From: CBDCFV01 sp965203835
GTDB lineage: Bacteria > Chloroflexota > Dehalococcoidia > Lucifugimonadales > UBA3495
NCBI GenBank assembly: GCA_965203835.1
Contig: OZ241919.1
Span: 3,100,001-3,164,000, forward strand
Length of the DNA: 64,000 nt
Direction of reading: 5' to 3'
Of this stretch, positions 32,759 to 47,060 are shown one piece after another. The translations under genes and the position numbers were made by a program. Positions within the stretch are counted from its first letter, which is position 1. Each line of letters begins with the position of its first letter. Below the pieces are notes generated by a model, which worked only from the letters and a program-made list of their open reading frames with translations, was not told the DNA's origin and searched no databases.

Positions 32759-32856
32759 ATCGGTACCACCTTGATCGATACTATCCCGGCCCCGGTCACT
32801 CCGGCGCAACAGACAGGGACCGGCCGGGATAACGTAATGTCGAGTCCGTCTATATT

Positions 32857-33846
32857 TTAACCAAAGGTGCGTTGCGTTTCATCAGGCAAGCTCCGGCGTA
32901 CCGCGCCTGTCAAGTCGCCAATGTCGTTAACGCCTTCTTTCTCCATATAGGCTTGCAGTTTCTCCAGGACCCGCAGCGGAGTCTGAAACTCCACCAGGTT
33001 GGCGCTGCCTATTTGCACCGCGGTCGCCCCCGCCAGGAAGTACTCCAGGGCGTGCTCGGCGGTGAAGATGCCCCCGACGCCGATGATCGGTACATCGACG
33101 GCTTGGGCGGCGCGGTAGACAAGAGCGAGATTGACCGGGCGCAGGCCATGACCGGAAAGACCGCCGGTAACTGCGCCAAGCACCGGGGTGCGGGAAGCCA
33201 CGTCGATGCGCAGGGCGGGCATGGTGTTGCCAATGGTGATGGCGTCGACACCGGCCTTGGCCGCGGCGCATACCACCTTGGTAATGTCAGGCACGTTGGG
33301 CGCCAGTTTCGCCAGCACCGGAAGATCGGTGTTGGCTTTGACAGCCGTGACCGCTTCCGCAGTAAGGTCGGGGCTGTGGGCGAACAGGGCTCCGTTCTTC
33401 ACGTTGGGACAGCTGAGGTTGAGTTCCAGGCCCTGAAACCCGTCCACATCCTGGGTCATCGCGGTCATTTGCGAGAACTGGTCGACGCTGTCCGCCGCCA
33501 AGCTGAAGATGACCGTGGTGCCCAAGCCGACCCATTCGGGCGCCAAGTCGTTCAGGGCTGTGTCGATGCCAGGGTTGGCCAGCCCGATGGAGTTAAGGAA
33601 AATGGCCTCTCCATCGGTGAAAGCGCGGCGATAGGACGTAGGGTGCCACCGCGGCTCGGGATTGCCCTGCCGGGGATACCGGGTGACCGTCTTGGGAACA
33701 ACCGCCCCCAGTTGGTCCAAGGGCATCTCCGGCGGGATCCCGCTACCGTACCCATCGAACCCAAAGGTCCCGGACGCAATCATGACCGGGTTCTTCAACT
33801 TCAAGTGGCGGGGGTTGTTGGGAGCCAAATCTATCCCTAACTCCAC
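32857..33846 (-). CDS. pyrD: Dihydroorotate dehydrogenase, class 1
   Basis: A 329-residue FMN-dependent TIM barrel oxidising dihydroorotate to orotate in pyrimidine synthesis. KNPVMIASGTFGFDGYG is the N-terminal FMN site, LNLSCPNVKNG holds the active-site cysteine of class 1 enzymes, AITIGNTMPALRID and GGLSGHGLRPVNLALVYRAA follow, and IIGVGGIFTAEHALEYFLAGA is the phosphate site. The IDVASRTPVLGAVTGGLSG segment fits class 1B (PyrDB), which normally pairs with PyrK; no pyrK is in the window. The start is GTG with GGAGGGGGT upstream. It sits between rpoC and secA on the same strand, an unusual place. Confidence 0.95.
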   Translation of the reverse strand: MELGIDLAPNNPRHLKLKNPVMIASGTFGFDGYGSGIPPEMPLDQLGAVVPKTVTRYPRQGNPEPRWHPTSYRRAFTDGEAIFLNSIGLANPGIDTALNDLAPEWVGLGTTVIFSLAADSVDQFSQMTAMTQDVDGFQGLELNLSCPNVKNGALFAHSPDLTAEAVTAVKANTDLPVLAKLAPNVPDITKVVCAAAKAGVDAITIGNTMPALRIDVASRTPVLGAVTGGLSGHGLRPVNLALVYRAAQAVDVPIIGVGGIFTAEHALEYFLAGATAVQIGSANLVEFQTPLRVLEKLQAYMEKEGVNDIGDLTGAVRRSLPDETQRTFG

Positions 33847-33902
33847 GTTACCCCCTCCACAACACTACTGGACACCACCGTTTGAAATAGACCGGGTTAT
33901 CT

Positions 33903-38191
<4,289 letters not shown>

Positions 38192-38192
<1 letters not shown>

Positions 38193-41100
38193 TAATCGGC
38201 CTCCAGCGGCTGGTAAAGCTCGGTATCGTCGGATATTCCATGGAGCATCGGGGGACGGGTGTCTTCGTTCAGCAACTCTACCGCAAGTCCCAGGCTTTGG
38301 AGTTCCTTCAAAAGCACGTTGAACGACTCGGGAACTCCTGGCTGCCCAATAGGCTCCCCCTTGACTACGGCTTCGTAAGTCTTGACCCTTCCCGCCACGT
38401 CGTCGGACTTTACAGTAAGAACCTCCTGCAGGTTGTATGCCGCGCTGTATGCTTCCAGGGCCCACACCTCCATTTCGCCAAACCGTTGACCGCCGAACTG
38501 GGCCTTGCCGCCCAGAGGCTGCTGGGTGATCATGGAGTAAGGTCCCGTTGACCGGGCGTGAATCTTGTCTTCAACCAAGTGAATGAGTTTAAGGATGTAG
38601 ATGTTGCCGACGGTCACCACCTGGTCGAAGGGTTCCCCGGTCCGTCCGTCGAACAGCTCGAATTTTCCAAATGTGGGAGGCGCCTTCCGTTCCTTCTGGT
38701 GTACCTGCAAAGCCTCCCGCTGCATCTCCTCAATGCTCATGCTTCCAGGATCCTGCCCCGCGACCTCATTGAGCCAAAGGCGCAGACAGGCCTCCCTGGC
38801 CTCGCCAATCACCTGTTGGTCGAACAGCCGTTTGCCGTCGTAGCCTTTCCTGTACAGCCATGACTCAACCTTGCCTTGGTCTATTACCGGGCCGGAGTGA
38901 GAGGATACGGTATCTATGGCGTCGGCTTGTTGCACGAACCATACCCGGGCCAAGGCGTCCTCAATGGCGTCGTCCCGTGCTCCGTCGAACACCGGGGTGC
39001 TGGCCCTGAAATTCAGCATCCTGGCGGCCCACCCCAAGTGGGTCTCCAGCACCTGGCCCAGGTTCATCCGGGATGGCACGCCGATGGGGTTCAGGATGAT
39101 GTCCACAGGAGTGCCGTCGGCCAGGAAAGGCATATCCTCTTCCGGCAATATGCGGGCTACCACGCCCTTGTTACCGTGACGCCCGGCCATTTTGTCCCCG
39201 ACGGATATTTTCCGCGTCTGGGCAATCCAGACACGCACGGCCTCGTTCACGCCCGGAGACAAGTCATCCCGGTTGGTTCGATTCAGTACCTTGACCTCGA
39301 TAACCTTGCCCCGCTCGCCGTGGGGAACGCGGAGCGAAGTATCTTTAACGTCCCGGGACTTTTCACCGAAGATGGCGCGCAACAGTTTTTCTTCGGCGGT
39401 CAACTCGGTTTCGCCCTTGGGGGTTACCTTGCCGACCAGGATGTCCCCGGGGCCTACCTCCGCCCCAATGCGGATGATCCCCCGCTCGTCCAGGTCCCGG
39501 AGGCTGGTCTCGCCTACATTCGGTATATCCCGCGTGATCTCCTCCGGTCCCAGCTTGGTCTCTCGGGCTTCCATCTCATGCTTTTCTATGTGCGTGGAGG
39601 TGAAGTAGTCCTCCTTGACCAGCCTTTCGCTGATGATGATGGCGTCTTCGTAGTTGTAGCCCTCCCAGGACATGAACGCGACCAGCACGTTTTGACCCAA
39701 GGCAAGTTCGCCGTCCTCGGTCGAGGAACTGTCGGCCAGGATGTCGCCTTTGGCCACCACGTCGCCGGCCGACACGGTAGGCCGCTGGTCGAAGCATGTG
39801 CCCTGGTTGGTGCGGGCGAACTTTATCAGCGGATGGACAACATCGTTGCCCTCCACATCGGTCACGACTATCTCGCGGCCGGTCACCGAAGTAACCACGC
39901 CGTTGATCTGGGCCATGACTACCTGTCCGCTGTCGCGGGCCACCCGCTTCTCGATGCCGGTGCCTATGACCGGCGCCTGGGGCCTCAACAATGGCACCGC
40001 CTGGCGTTGCATGTTGGAACCCATCAGGGCGCGGTTGGCGTCGTCGTGCTCCAGGAAGGGGATCAACCCCGCCGACACGCTCATAATCTGCATCGGCGAA
40101 ACGTCCATCAAGTCCACGGTGTCGGACGCTTCCTGCATGTACGCCTCACCCACCCGTAGCTCCACGCGGTCGTCCACGAACTGGTTGAGGCTGTCCAGCG
40201 CCGAGTTGGCTTGGGCGATACGGAACCTTTCCTCCTGGTCTGCGGAAAGGTAGATTATGTCCCCGTCTCCGCTGGCGACGAAGGGCCGCACCTGTATCAT
40301 GGTGCCTGCCGGCAACTGGCTCAGGGCGGCCATACGGTTGGCGCCTACAGACCGGCCCTTGTTGACAATGACCTTGCCTGAAGGGTCGGTGACCGTTTCG
40401 GTTACGGTCCGCCCCTTCAGGTCGGGCGAAGTGCACGGCAGCGACTTGTACACCCGGCGGTACGGCGATTCGATGAACCCGTACTGGTTCACCCGCGCGT
40501 AAGAAGCCAAGGAACTCAACAGCCCGATGTTGGGTCCTTCAGGAGTTTCGATGGGACAGATGCGCCCGTAGTGCGAGAAGTGCACGTCCCGCACATCGAA
40601 CCCGGCTCGCTCCCTGGAAAGACCTCCGGGCCCCAAGGCCGACAAGCGTCGCTTGTGAGTCAACTCGGCCAGCGGGTTGGTCTGGTCCATGAACTGGGAA
40701 AGCTGGGAGCCGCCGAAGAACTCCCTTACCGCGGCCACTACCGGGCGTATGTTCACCAACCCTTGGGGAGCCGCCGTTTCCGGGTCGACGAGGGTCATCT
40801 TCTCCTTGACCATCCGCTCCATGCGCAACAGGCCAACCCTCACCTGGTTCTGCACCAGTTCGCCAACCGCCCTGACACGGCGGTTGCCCAAGTGGTCGAT
40901 GTCGTCCGGGTGTCCGTCGCCCTGGTTGACCAGGATCATGGTGCGGATTACCGCCACCACGTCATCGACGGTGAGGGTCATCAGGTCGGCGTTTTCCGAC
41001 TGGCCAAGCCTTTGGTTCAGCTTGTGCCGGCCTACCTTGCCCAGGTCGTAGCGGCGCGGCGCAAAGAAAAGGTTCCGTATCAGGTTGCGTGAGTTCTCCA

Positions 41101-41986
41101 AGCTGGGCGGCTCACCCGGCCGCAGCCGCCGGTAGAACTCTATTTGAGCGTGGGCGACCCGTCTGGCCAAGGCCGAGTCGAACTCCACCTTGTCGGCCCC
41201 TTCTTCCTCGGGGTACAGCCAGTCCCAAAGGTCTCTAAGGTCGTCATCCTTGAAGTTCAGGTCTTTGGGATCGGCCACCGGGTCCCGGTCCAGGGTAGAG
41301 CGAATGTACTCGTGGTTCTCGTCGGTATCCACGTCGGCGAACAGGTCCAGGATTTCCTCGTCCGATGCGATACCCAAGGCGCGAAGGAAAGTGGTGGCCG
41401 ATACCTTGCGCTTGCGGTCAACCTTGACGGACAGGATATCCTTGGCGCTGGTCTCGAATTCCAGCCAAGCCCCCCTGGAAGGGATCAACTTGGCGAAGCA
41501 AAGGTTCCTGTTGCTGGCGGCATTCCGTTCATAGACAAAATAGATGCCCGGAGAGCGCACCAACTGGCTTACCACCACCCGCTCGGCGCCGTTTATGATG
41601 AACGTGCCGTTGTCGCTCATCATGGGGATGTCCCCCATGAAAATCTCTTGCTCCTTTATCTCCCCGGTGTCCTTCATCACCAACCGGGTCTTTACGTACA
41701 ATGGCTGAGAAAAGGTAATCTCCCGCTCCTTGCATTCCTGCGGCGAGTACTTGGGATCGCGGAAGTAATGTTCCTGAAAATGCAGCTCGTACTTCTTGGT
41801 GGTGTAGTCTGCAATGGGCGAGATTTCCTTGTACACTTCCTGCAAGCCGGAGTCCTTGAACCACTCATACGATTGAAGCTGGCTCTGTATGAGGTTCGGC
41901 ACGTCCAGGACCTGCTCGATCCGGGAGTAGGTCTTCAACTCGGGAAGCGACGTGGCATGGCCATTCTGCGGAGCAGAAAATTCCAT
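38192..41986 (-). CDS. rpoB: RNA polymerase beta subunit
   Basis: A 1264-residue subunit. The rifampicin region reads SQLSQFMDQTNPLAELTHKR and then RLSALGPGGL, with the wild-type Asp, His and Ser at the usual resistance positions, so sensitivity is predicted. HYGRICPIETPEGPNIGLL and the late GDKMAGRHGNKGVVARILP are core motifs. I start at 41986 with AAGGAGAAAAGGA upstream, not at 42046. It is transcribed from the consensus promoter at 42121-42148 through a leader of about 130 bases. No rplJ/rplL gene precedes it, which differs from the common rplKAJL-rpoBC order. Confidence 0.98.
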
Positions 41987-42120
41987 TCCTTTTCTCCTTG
42001 TGGGTGAGTGGATGCGCGCGCCCACGCGACCTGAGTCAGGGCGCAAAAAGGGGCCGGGGGCTGGGGACTGTTGGAAAGATGACCGAAGACGTTAATTGAG
42101 GCATACGTCAGTAACCCTCT

Positions 42121-42148
42121 ATTATACACATGGGAAAAGACTTGTCAA
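42121..42148 (-). promoter_or_regulatory. Consensus sigma-70 promoter of rpoBC
   Basis: On the minus strand TTGACA (42143-42148), a 16-base spacer and TATAAT (42121-42126): both hexamers match the sigma-70 consensus exactly. It explains strong expression of rpoB-rpoC (and perhaps pyrD-secA). Predicted transcription start is about 42114. Confidence 0.88.
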
Positions 42149-42176
42149 GGATGATTTCAAGGCTTTTTCATCCTCT

Positions 42177-42258
42177 CGTCATTCCCGCCTCTCGTCATTC
42201 CCGCGCAGGCGGGAATCCATTACCTTTAGCTTTGGACTCCCGCTTTCGCGGGAGCGAC
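42177..42258. repeat. Inverted pair of REP-like repeats upstream of rpoB
   Basis: A partial copy (CGTCATTCCCGCC, 42179-42190), a full copy (42193-42219) and an inverted, diverged copy (about 42234-42258, CTCCCGCTTTCGCGGGAG). They lie 30 bases upstream of the rpoB -35 box. The 300 bases between rpoB and the next frame contain only the promoter and these repeats. Confidence 0.8.
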
Positions 42259-42319
42259 GGAAGGGGCAGTAGAGTTTCGCAAGTTTCTCCGTCGATTATG
42301 AAGGCCCGCCCCCGTGCGG

Positions 42320-42649
42320 CTAGAACCCGTAGTCCAGCAGCCTCAGGAGGGACAAGAGGACCGTCGCAGCCTCGTCGCCACTGGCCGAGGCGCATACCGT
42401 TATCACGAAGCCCTTGAATTCGTCGTCGTTATTCGGGTCCGGGTTGCGCTCGGCGGCCTGGGCAACAAGACCGTCCACGAACTCGCTTATGATGGGAAGG
42501 GCATCTTCGCTGATATTCGCGGTAAGTCTCTCTCGATCGCACCGCGTCGCCTCGGCGATAAGGATATCCCGCTCATATTCCCTATTGCCCCGTCCACTGA
42601 CATCTTCCCGTTGACACGTCGGATTACCGCCCGGTAGCGTAAACCACAC
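42320..42649 (-). CDS. Hypothetical protein, 109 residues
   Basis: An acidic frame of 109 residues with a GTG start and no clear ribosome-binding site. The core (EYERDILIAEATRCDRERLT and DALPIISEFVDGLVAQAAER) reads as amphipathic helices; the end (FVITVCASASGDEAATVLLS and LLRLLDYGF) is a hydrophobic helix. I recognise no family. Its first 15 codons overlap the candidate promoter of the putative RNA at 42647, which runs the other way. The true start may be an internal codon. It could be a real small gene or a chance frame. Confidence 0.4.
   Translation of the reverse strand: MWFTLPGGNPTCQREDVSGRGNREYERDILIAEATRCDRERLTANISEDALPIISEFVDGLVAQAAERNPDPNNDDEFKGFVITVCASASGDEAATVLLSLLRLLDYGF
42611..42640 (+). 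promoter_or_regulatory. Candidate promoter of the putative structured RNA
   Basis: TTGACA (42611-42616), 18-base spacer, TAGCGT (42635-42640) on the plus strand. The -35 is perfect, the -10 weak. It points into the hairpin-rich, non-coding stretch that ends in the terminator at 42943-42966. Confidence 0.4.
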
Positions 42650-42966
42650 AACAAGCCGGCCTGATTAAATTCATCCAAAAGGAGGCAACAAACTGTAGTA
42701 CCCTCTTCCATCGCCGAAGAGGGACAGGTAGGGACACCCCGCGAATGCGTATAACCCACCTCGTGGTTGCCCTGATCAAGGGAAAAGAGGCACAAGAGCA
42801 ACAGGTGGCAAACCAAAATCCGCCCGGCGGGCCTGCCATGCCCGTCCGCGGCATGACCCACGGATAACCCGTCATCCGGCTTCGGGCCGGATTGACGAAT
42901 ATGCCGTTTCATTAGTCCGCCTGCTTTCGGGCAGGCGAAGAGTTTCCCGTCAGGGAAATTTTTTCC
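42647..42966 (+). ncRNA. Putative structured non-coding RNA
   Basis: About 320 bases without a convincing reading frame but with at least six hairpins in order. CCCTCTTC/GAAGAGGG (42701-42723). A compound helix CCACCT (42756-42761)/AGGTGG (42803-42808) enclosing GTTGC (42766-42770)/GCAAC (42798-42802) and CCCT/AGGG (42770-42782). CATGCC/GGCATG (42837-42855). TCCGGC/GCCGGA with a TTCG loop (about 42871-42899). CGCCTGC/GCAGGCG (about 42919-42937). A terminator (42943-42966). It has a candidate promoter. It does not match RNase P, tmRNA, SRP or 6S RNA by the signatures I know. Existence as an RNA is inference from structure alone. Confidence 0.4.
42943..42966 (+). terminator. Canonical rho-independent terminator
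   Basis: TTTCCC-GTCA-GGGAAA followed by TTTTTT (42959-42964) on the plus strand. No protein gene on that strand ends nearby, which is the main reason to suspect an RNA gene upstream. Confidence 0.75.
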
Positions 42967-43377
42967 TTGCGCCAACGCGCCTCCGGGACCAAGGGAGGCA
43001 GACCTTCCCGGCGCCTGCTGGGGACCGGCGGAGGACCGCTGCGCCATCCGGCGTCCATGCCGGCGGCGTCGACCGGTTCCAAGGCTTTCAAAGCCTGAAC
43101 ATGCGTATTGCCGGGCAAGTGCGAAGGCGCAAGATGAGGAGTCTTCGAGGCCACAGAAGCGGTCGCGGCCTCGGCGTTGGTCCACCTGTTGCTCGCTGCC
43201 AGACCGCCCGGGCCCGCCGGCCCCGGATACCAACCCCAGAAAAGGCATCGGGGGCGCCTATCCGGCCTCTTGACAGACCAATCGCGTGGTATCAGGATTG
43301 ACGGTACCTTGGTGACCAGATAACTTATTGCAAGTCTTCTTTGAATCCGGCCCGCCGCGGCGCCGGGCGACCGCGGC
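42967..43377. other. Gap with no gene I can support
   Basis: About 410 bases, GC-rich and with long overlapping frames on the minus strand (to 42487 and 42912) that show low-complexity Arg/Pro/Gly/Ser translation and no family signal. A degraded gene or the leader of the MFS transporter gene are both possible. I found no tRNA or repeat of the main type here. Confidence 0.4.
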
Positions 43378-44748
43378 ATGACGTCCGCCGGCCTGGCTAT
43401 CCTGGCTTCCGGCATTATCCTTATCGGTCTTGCCGTAGCCCCCGAAATTGGCCGCCGGAGGTTCCATTACGCTTGGGCCATCGTCGTCCTGGCCGCCGCC
43501 ATGCGGCTGAGCAGTTCGGCGGTGCGCACCTCCTTCACCATCCTGGTCCCCCGCTTGGCCGAGGCTTTTGGCTGGAGTTACGGCGCCATCGGGGTGGCCC
43601 TGGCGCTTCAGTGGGTCTTCTCCGGGTTGTTCGGTCCCGCGGCAGGCTGGCTGGGCGACCGCTACGGAGTACGCCGCACCCTGGTTTTGGGCGCGGTTTT
43701 GTTTATCCTGTTCATGGTCCTCACCGGGCGCATGACCCACCTGTGGGAACTGTACCTGTGGTACGGGGTGCTCCTCAGCGCGTCGCTGGCCATTTTCCAA
43801 GTGCCCCTCATGGCGACCGTCAGCGTGTGGTTCCAGCGGCACCTGGGCGTTGGGATGGGACTGTTGCAGGCATCCCAGGGCCTGGGTCCCATCGTGTTCG
43901 TTCCCATGGTGTTGTTCATCATCGCTTGGTTCGGCGACGGCGTGACCGGCCTGAGAGCGGCGTTCTGGGTCACGGGGATATGTGGCGGCGTACTCCTGTT
44001 GCTGCTGGTAAAGCCTTTCTACAGTGAACCGGCCGCCATCGGCCTGCGTCCCTTGGGAGCGTCGGGGGACGAGCCGATTCGCCGCACCCAGGAAGGGCCG
44101 GTTGCCAAGCTCAGGACCGATACCTTTCTCCGCCAAGCCAAAAGGACCAGCGCCTTCTGGAACCTCATCGGGATTCATTTCTGGGGATGCGCCGGACACG
44201 CCATAATAATGGTGTTCCTGGTCGCCATCGCCGAGGACCGCGGACTGGCCAGGGGCCCGGCGGCCGCCACCTTTGTCATCATGTCGGTGCTCAGCACCAC
44301 CAGCCGGTTCGCCGTACCCATCATCGCCGACCACATGGGCAGCAAGGGCGCGATGGGGGTCTGTTTCTTCCTCCAAAGCGCCCCGATAGTCATCCTTTTC
44401 TTTGCCCACGACGCTTGGATGTTCTACCTGTTCAGCGTTCTTTTCGGCATAGGCTTCGGCGGGGAGATGAGCGCCTTCCCCATCATCAACCGCCAATACT
44501 ACGGCAATGCCCCCATCGGCACCGCCTATGGCTGGCAGATAATGGGCGCCGGCACCGGCATGGCCGTGGGCGCCCTGGCGGGCGGGTGGCTGCGAAACTG
44601 GACCGGCGACTTCGACGCCACCATCCTTCTGTCCTTGGTATTGAGCATGGTGGGCGTTGCCTCGATCCTGTTTCTGCCGACTACCTCCCGCCACCTGATG
44701 CCTCACTGGGACGCTGAGCTGCCGCGGGCAGCCAGGTCCCCAAGCTGA
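43378..44748 (+). CDS. MFS transporter
   Basis: A 456-residue, 12-helix major facilitator of the monocarboxylate/oxalate-formate antiporter-like type. The loop 2-3 motif GPAAGWLGDRYGVRRTLVLG is the family A motif. The middle loop is 181-230, followed by the second six-helix half (TSAFWNLIGIHFWGC onward). It should move an organic acid across the membrane. No good ribosome-binding site precedes the ATG at 43378 and residues 1-27 could be an extra, misassigned segment; a start near RRRFHYAW would be typical. The hydantoinase gene follows after 211 bases, so uptake of its substrate is one possibility. Confidence 0.88.
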   Translation: MTSAGLAILASGIILIGLAVAPEIGRRRFHYAWAIVVLAAAMRLSSSAVRTSFTILVPRLAEAFGWSYGAIGVALALQWVFSGLFGPAAGWLGDRYGVRRTLVLGAVLFILFMVLTGRMTHLWELYLWYGVLLSASLAIFQVPLMATVSVWFQRHLGVGMGLLQASQGLGPIVFVPMVLFIIAWFGDGVTGLRAAFWVTGICGGVLLLLLVKPFYSEPAAIGLRPLGASGDEPIRRTQEGPVAKLRTDTFLRQAKRTSAFWNLIGIHFWGCAGHAIIMVFLVAIAEDRGLARGPAAATFVIMSVLSTTSRFAVPIIADHMGSKGAMGVCFFLQSAPIVILFFAHDAWMFYLFSVLFGIGFGGEMSAFPIINRQYYGNAPIGTAYGWQIMGAGTGMAVGALAGGWLRNWTGDFDATILLSLVLSMVGVASILFLPTTSRHLMPHWDAELPRAARSPS

Positions 44749-44780
44749 CCCGGCATCTACGGTATTCTATTTCCCAACTA

Positions 44781-44848
44781 TCCGTCATTGCCGCGCCTGC
44801 CCGTCATTCCCGTGCCCGTCCGTCATTCCCGCGAAGGCGGGAATCCAC
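44781..44848. repeat. Cluster of REP-like repeats
   Basis: Two half copies (CCGTCATTGCCGCGCCTGCC and CCGTCATTCCCGTGCC) followed by one full copy (CCGTCATTCCCGCGAAGGCG, GGAATCC) in the 211-base gap between the MFS and hydantoinase genes. The partial copies look like decayed or recombined units. Confidence 0.75.
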
Positions 44849-44959
44849 CACCTGAACCGGAATCCTACCGGGCCATGGCCATTCGGTGCGGCCCATCCCG
44901 CTATCTGCTAAACTCAAGCAACCTTGTAATCAGTTGATGTCTATCGAGGAGGACCGGCC

Positions 44960-46384
44960 ATGCTGGACTTGATAATCAGGGGCGGACAAGTGATAACTCC
45001 CTGGGGAGTTGGAGACTGGGATGTCGCCATACAGGGAGAGAGAATTGTTGCCGTCGCGGCGCAGGGAGCCATTACCGACGATGTCGGGCGCATCATCGAC
45101 GCCAGCGGCAAGATAGTAGCTCCGGGCGGCATAGAACCCCACGCCCATATCGCCGCGCCGATAATGGGCCAAGGGAACCTTACTACTGCGCCGCCGGAAC
45201 AGGTCACCAGGGCCGCTCTCTTCGGCGGCACCACTACTTTGCTGGATTTCGCTATCCAGTACCCCGGCATAGACCTCAGCCAAGCGGTCCAGGAGCGCAC
45301 CGAGGTCTGGCAGGGCAACTCCTACGCCGACTATGCCCACCACTTGATGATGCTGGGGGAGATTCCCGCCAACGTTCTTGGGCAACTGCCGGAGTTCGTC
45401 CAGGACGGCTTTGCCACCGTCAAGATTTTCACCACCAACATCCGTCCTCCCGCCATGGCCGGCGAGCCGCGAATGGTTGGCACGGGCCACCTGCACGACC
45501 TGATGGAGCAAATCCAGCGGTTGAACGCCATGCTGCTGGTCCACTCGGAGGACGACGACATGGTGCAGCACATGTACCGCAAGCTCACCGAAGAGGAGCG
45601 TACCGAGTGGTGGAACATGCCCTTGGTGCACAGCAACGAATCGGAAGACGTTTCGTTCCGCAGGGTGTTGCGGGTAGCCGAGTGGACCGGCTCGCCCGTG
45701 TACTTCGTTCACGTAAGCGCCAGGCAGGGAGTCAACGCCATCAATGAGGCCCGTTCAAGGGGAATGCCGGTCTACGGGGAAACGTTGCACAACTACTGTT
45801 GCTTCAACCAGGACAACTATCGTGAAGAAAACGGCATGAAGTACCACACCTACCCGTCTTTGAAGTCGGAGGAAGACCGCCAGTCGTTGTGGAACGGCCT
45901 GATCCGGGGAGGCCTGCACACGATGGCGACCGACGAGTACTGCACCTCGTGGGACATCAAGATTTCGGGCCGGACCATATCCGACGTTACCGGCGGACAT
46001 AACGGCGCGGAAACCAGGGTCGGCATAACCTACAGCGAAGGCGTCTCCAAGCTGGGAATGTCGTTACAGCAATTCGCCGACGTAACTTCCACCAACGCCG
46101 CGAAAATCATGGGCCTGTACCCGCGCAAGGGTATCATCGCCCCCGGCAGCGACGCCGACATCGTATTGATCGACCCTTCAATAAAGAGAAAGCTCACGGC
46201 CGATGACTTCCACATCACCGACTACAGCATCTGGGACGGCTTCGATATCGAAGGCTGGCCGGTAATGACCATCCTCCGCGGCACAGTGGTGGTGGAGAAC
46301 GGAGAATTCACCGGAAGGCTGGGCGGCGGCCAGTTCATCCGGCGGAAGGTGGACACCACAGTAGCCAACCGGGCGGCGTTGTAG
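44960..46384 (+). CDS. Dihydropyrimidinase / hydantoinase
   Basis: A 474-residue amidohydrolase. GGIEPHAHI gives the HxH metal pair, DGFATVKIFTT carries the carbamylated lysine, and LVHSEDD, YFVHVSA and TMATDEYCT supply the remaining His and Asp ligands of the binuclear site. VYGETLHNYCCF and GRTISDVTGGHNGAETRV are as in D-hydantoinases. It opens cyclic amides such as dihydropyrimidines or hydantoins. GAGGAGG precedes the ATG. The aspartate loop (TDEYCT rather than S/TDHCP) differs from the usual dihydropyrimidinase, so a non-standard substrate is possible. The MFS gene upstream may supply it. Confidence 0.92.
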   Translation: MLDLIIRGGQVITPWGVGDWDVAIQGERIVAVAAQGAITDDVGRIIDASGKIVAPGGIEPHAHIAAPIMGQGNLTTAPPEQVTRAALFGGTTTLLDFAIQYPGIDLSQAVQERTEVWQGNSYADYAHHLMMLGEIPANVLGQLPEFVQDGFATVKIFTTNIRPPAMAGEPRMVGTGHLHDLMEQIQRLNAMLLVHSEDDDMVQHMYRKLTEEERTEWWNMPLVHSNESEDVSFRRVLRVAEWTGSPVYFVHVSARQGVNAINEARSRGMPVYGETLHNYCCFNQDNYREENGMKYHTYPSLKSEEDRQSLWNGLIRGGLHTMATDEYCTSWDIKISGRTISDVTGGHNGAETRVGITYSEGVSKLGMSLQQFADVTSTNAAKIMGLYPRKGIIAPGSDADIVLIDPSIKRKLTADDFHITDYSIWDGFDIEGWPVMTILRGTVVVENGEFTGRLGGGQFIRRKVDTTVANRAAL

Positions 46385-46441
46385 ACCGTTATCATTGTTA
46401 TTACTACAAGACCGACGGCCCATCGTACTTTGGAGAAGTAT

Positions 46442-46990
46442 ATGAAACCGGCAAGTCGATCTGAAATCGAGTGCCGCGCCAAGGAAGTCTTAATCCAACA
46501 CGGCCTTTATTCGTTGCCGATTAATCCCGTACATCTCGCCAACGTGCTCGGTGTTGCGGTCAATAACGCAAAATTCTTCGACGAGTCATTGACGGCCCTG
46601 ATAACCAAGCGTGGCCGCGCTACGCAGATTTTCGTGGAGCAGTCCGCCCCCCCGTATAGGAAACGGTTTTCTATAGCCCACGAACTGGGACACTATTTCC
46701 TTCATTTGCACGAGGATGGGGGAATTGTTGATAAACGCGCCGACATGTTCAGGGAAAGAGAGCCTGCTGACGGGCTGATTTCCGAAGACCAGCGCCGGGA
46801 AATAGAGGCAAATTGGTTTGCCGCCGAGTTACTAATGCCGGCGCAATTCGTTCGGGAAGAATGGAGTAAAAACCCAAGCACGCCCTACATGGCTCGTGCG
46901 TTTAACGTGTCCGAAGAAGCCATAGGGTACAGGGTCGATGCCCTGGACCTATGGGTCCCGTCATCGGTGGCCTACCAGCCCGTGGTATAG
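46442..46990 (+). CDS. ImmA/IrrE family metallopeptidase
   Basis: A 182-residue zinc peptidase. The active site FSIAHELGHYFLHLHED (HELGH at 80-84) plus the third-ligand region EIEANWFAAELLMP are those of ImmA/IrrE. Members cleave repressors (ImmR, DdrO) to switch on mobile-element excision or DNA-damage responses. Unlike most, this one has no helix-turn-helix domain at either end. I start at the ATG at 46442, six bases after a GGAG, rather than the TTG at 46430. The nuclease gene follows 70 bases later on the same strand; together they look like an accessory cassette, with somewhat lower G+C than the neighbours. Confidence 0.9.
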   Translation: MKPASRSEIECRAKEVLIQHGLYSLPINPVHLANVLGVAVNNAKFFDESLTALITKRGRATQIFVEQSAPPYRKRFSIAHELGHYFLHLHEDGGIVDKRADMFREREPADGLISEDQRREIEANWFAAELLMPAQFVREEWSKNPSTPYMARAFNVSEEAIGYRVDALDLWVPSSVAYQPVV

Positions 46991-47060
46991 AGGCCGTCTC
47001 CGACGTGCGTGCTGGTGGACAGGAACACCTGTAAGAAAGTTGTTACTGTTGGAAGGCGAG

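Noticed and set aside
38193..38465. N-terminal extension of rpoC
   Set aside because: It would run through the rpoB end; the ATG at 38192 in TAATG matches known RpoC starts.
42647..42966. RNase P RNA, tmRNA, SRP RNA or 6S RNA
   Set aside because: The conserved core sequences of these RNAs are missing from the hairpin-rich stretch on both strands.
42487..43248. 253-residue minus-strand frame
   Set aside because: Low-complexity Arg/Gly/Ser translation crossing the terminator and hairpins; no recognisable domain.
42912..43415. 167-residue minus-strand frame before the MFS gene
   Set aside because: Pro/Arg/Ala-rich, no family match by eye, and it overlaps the MFS start on the other strand.
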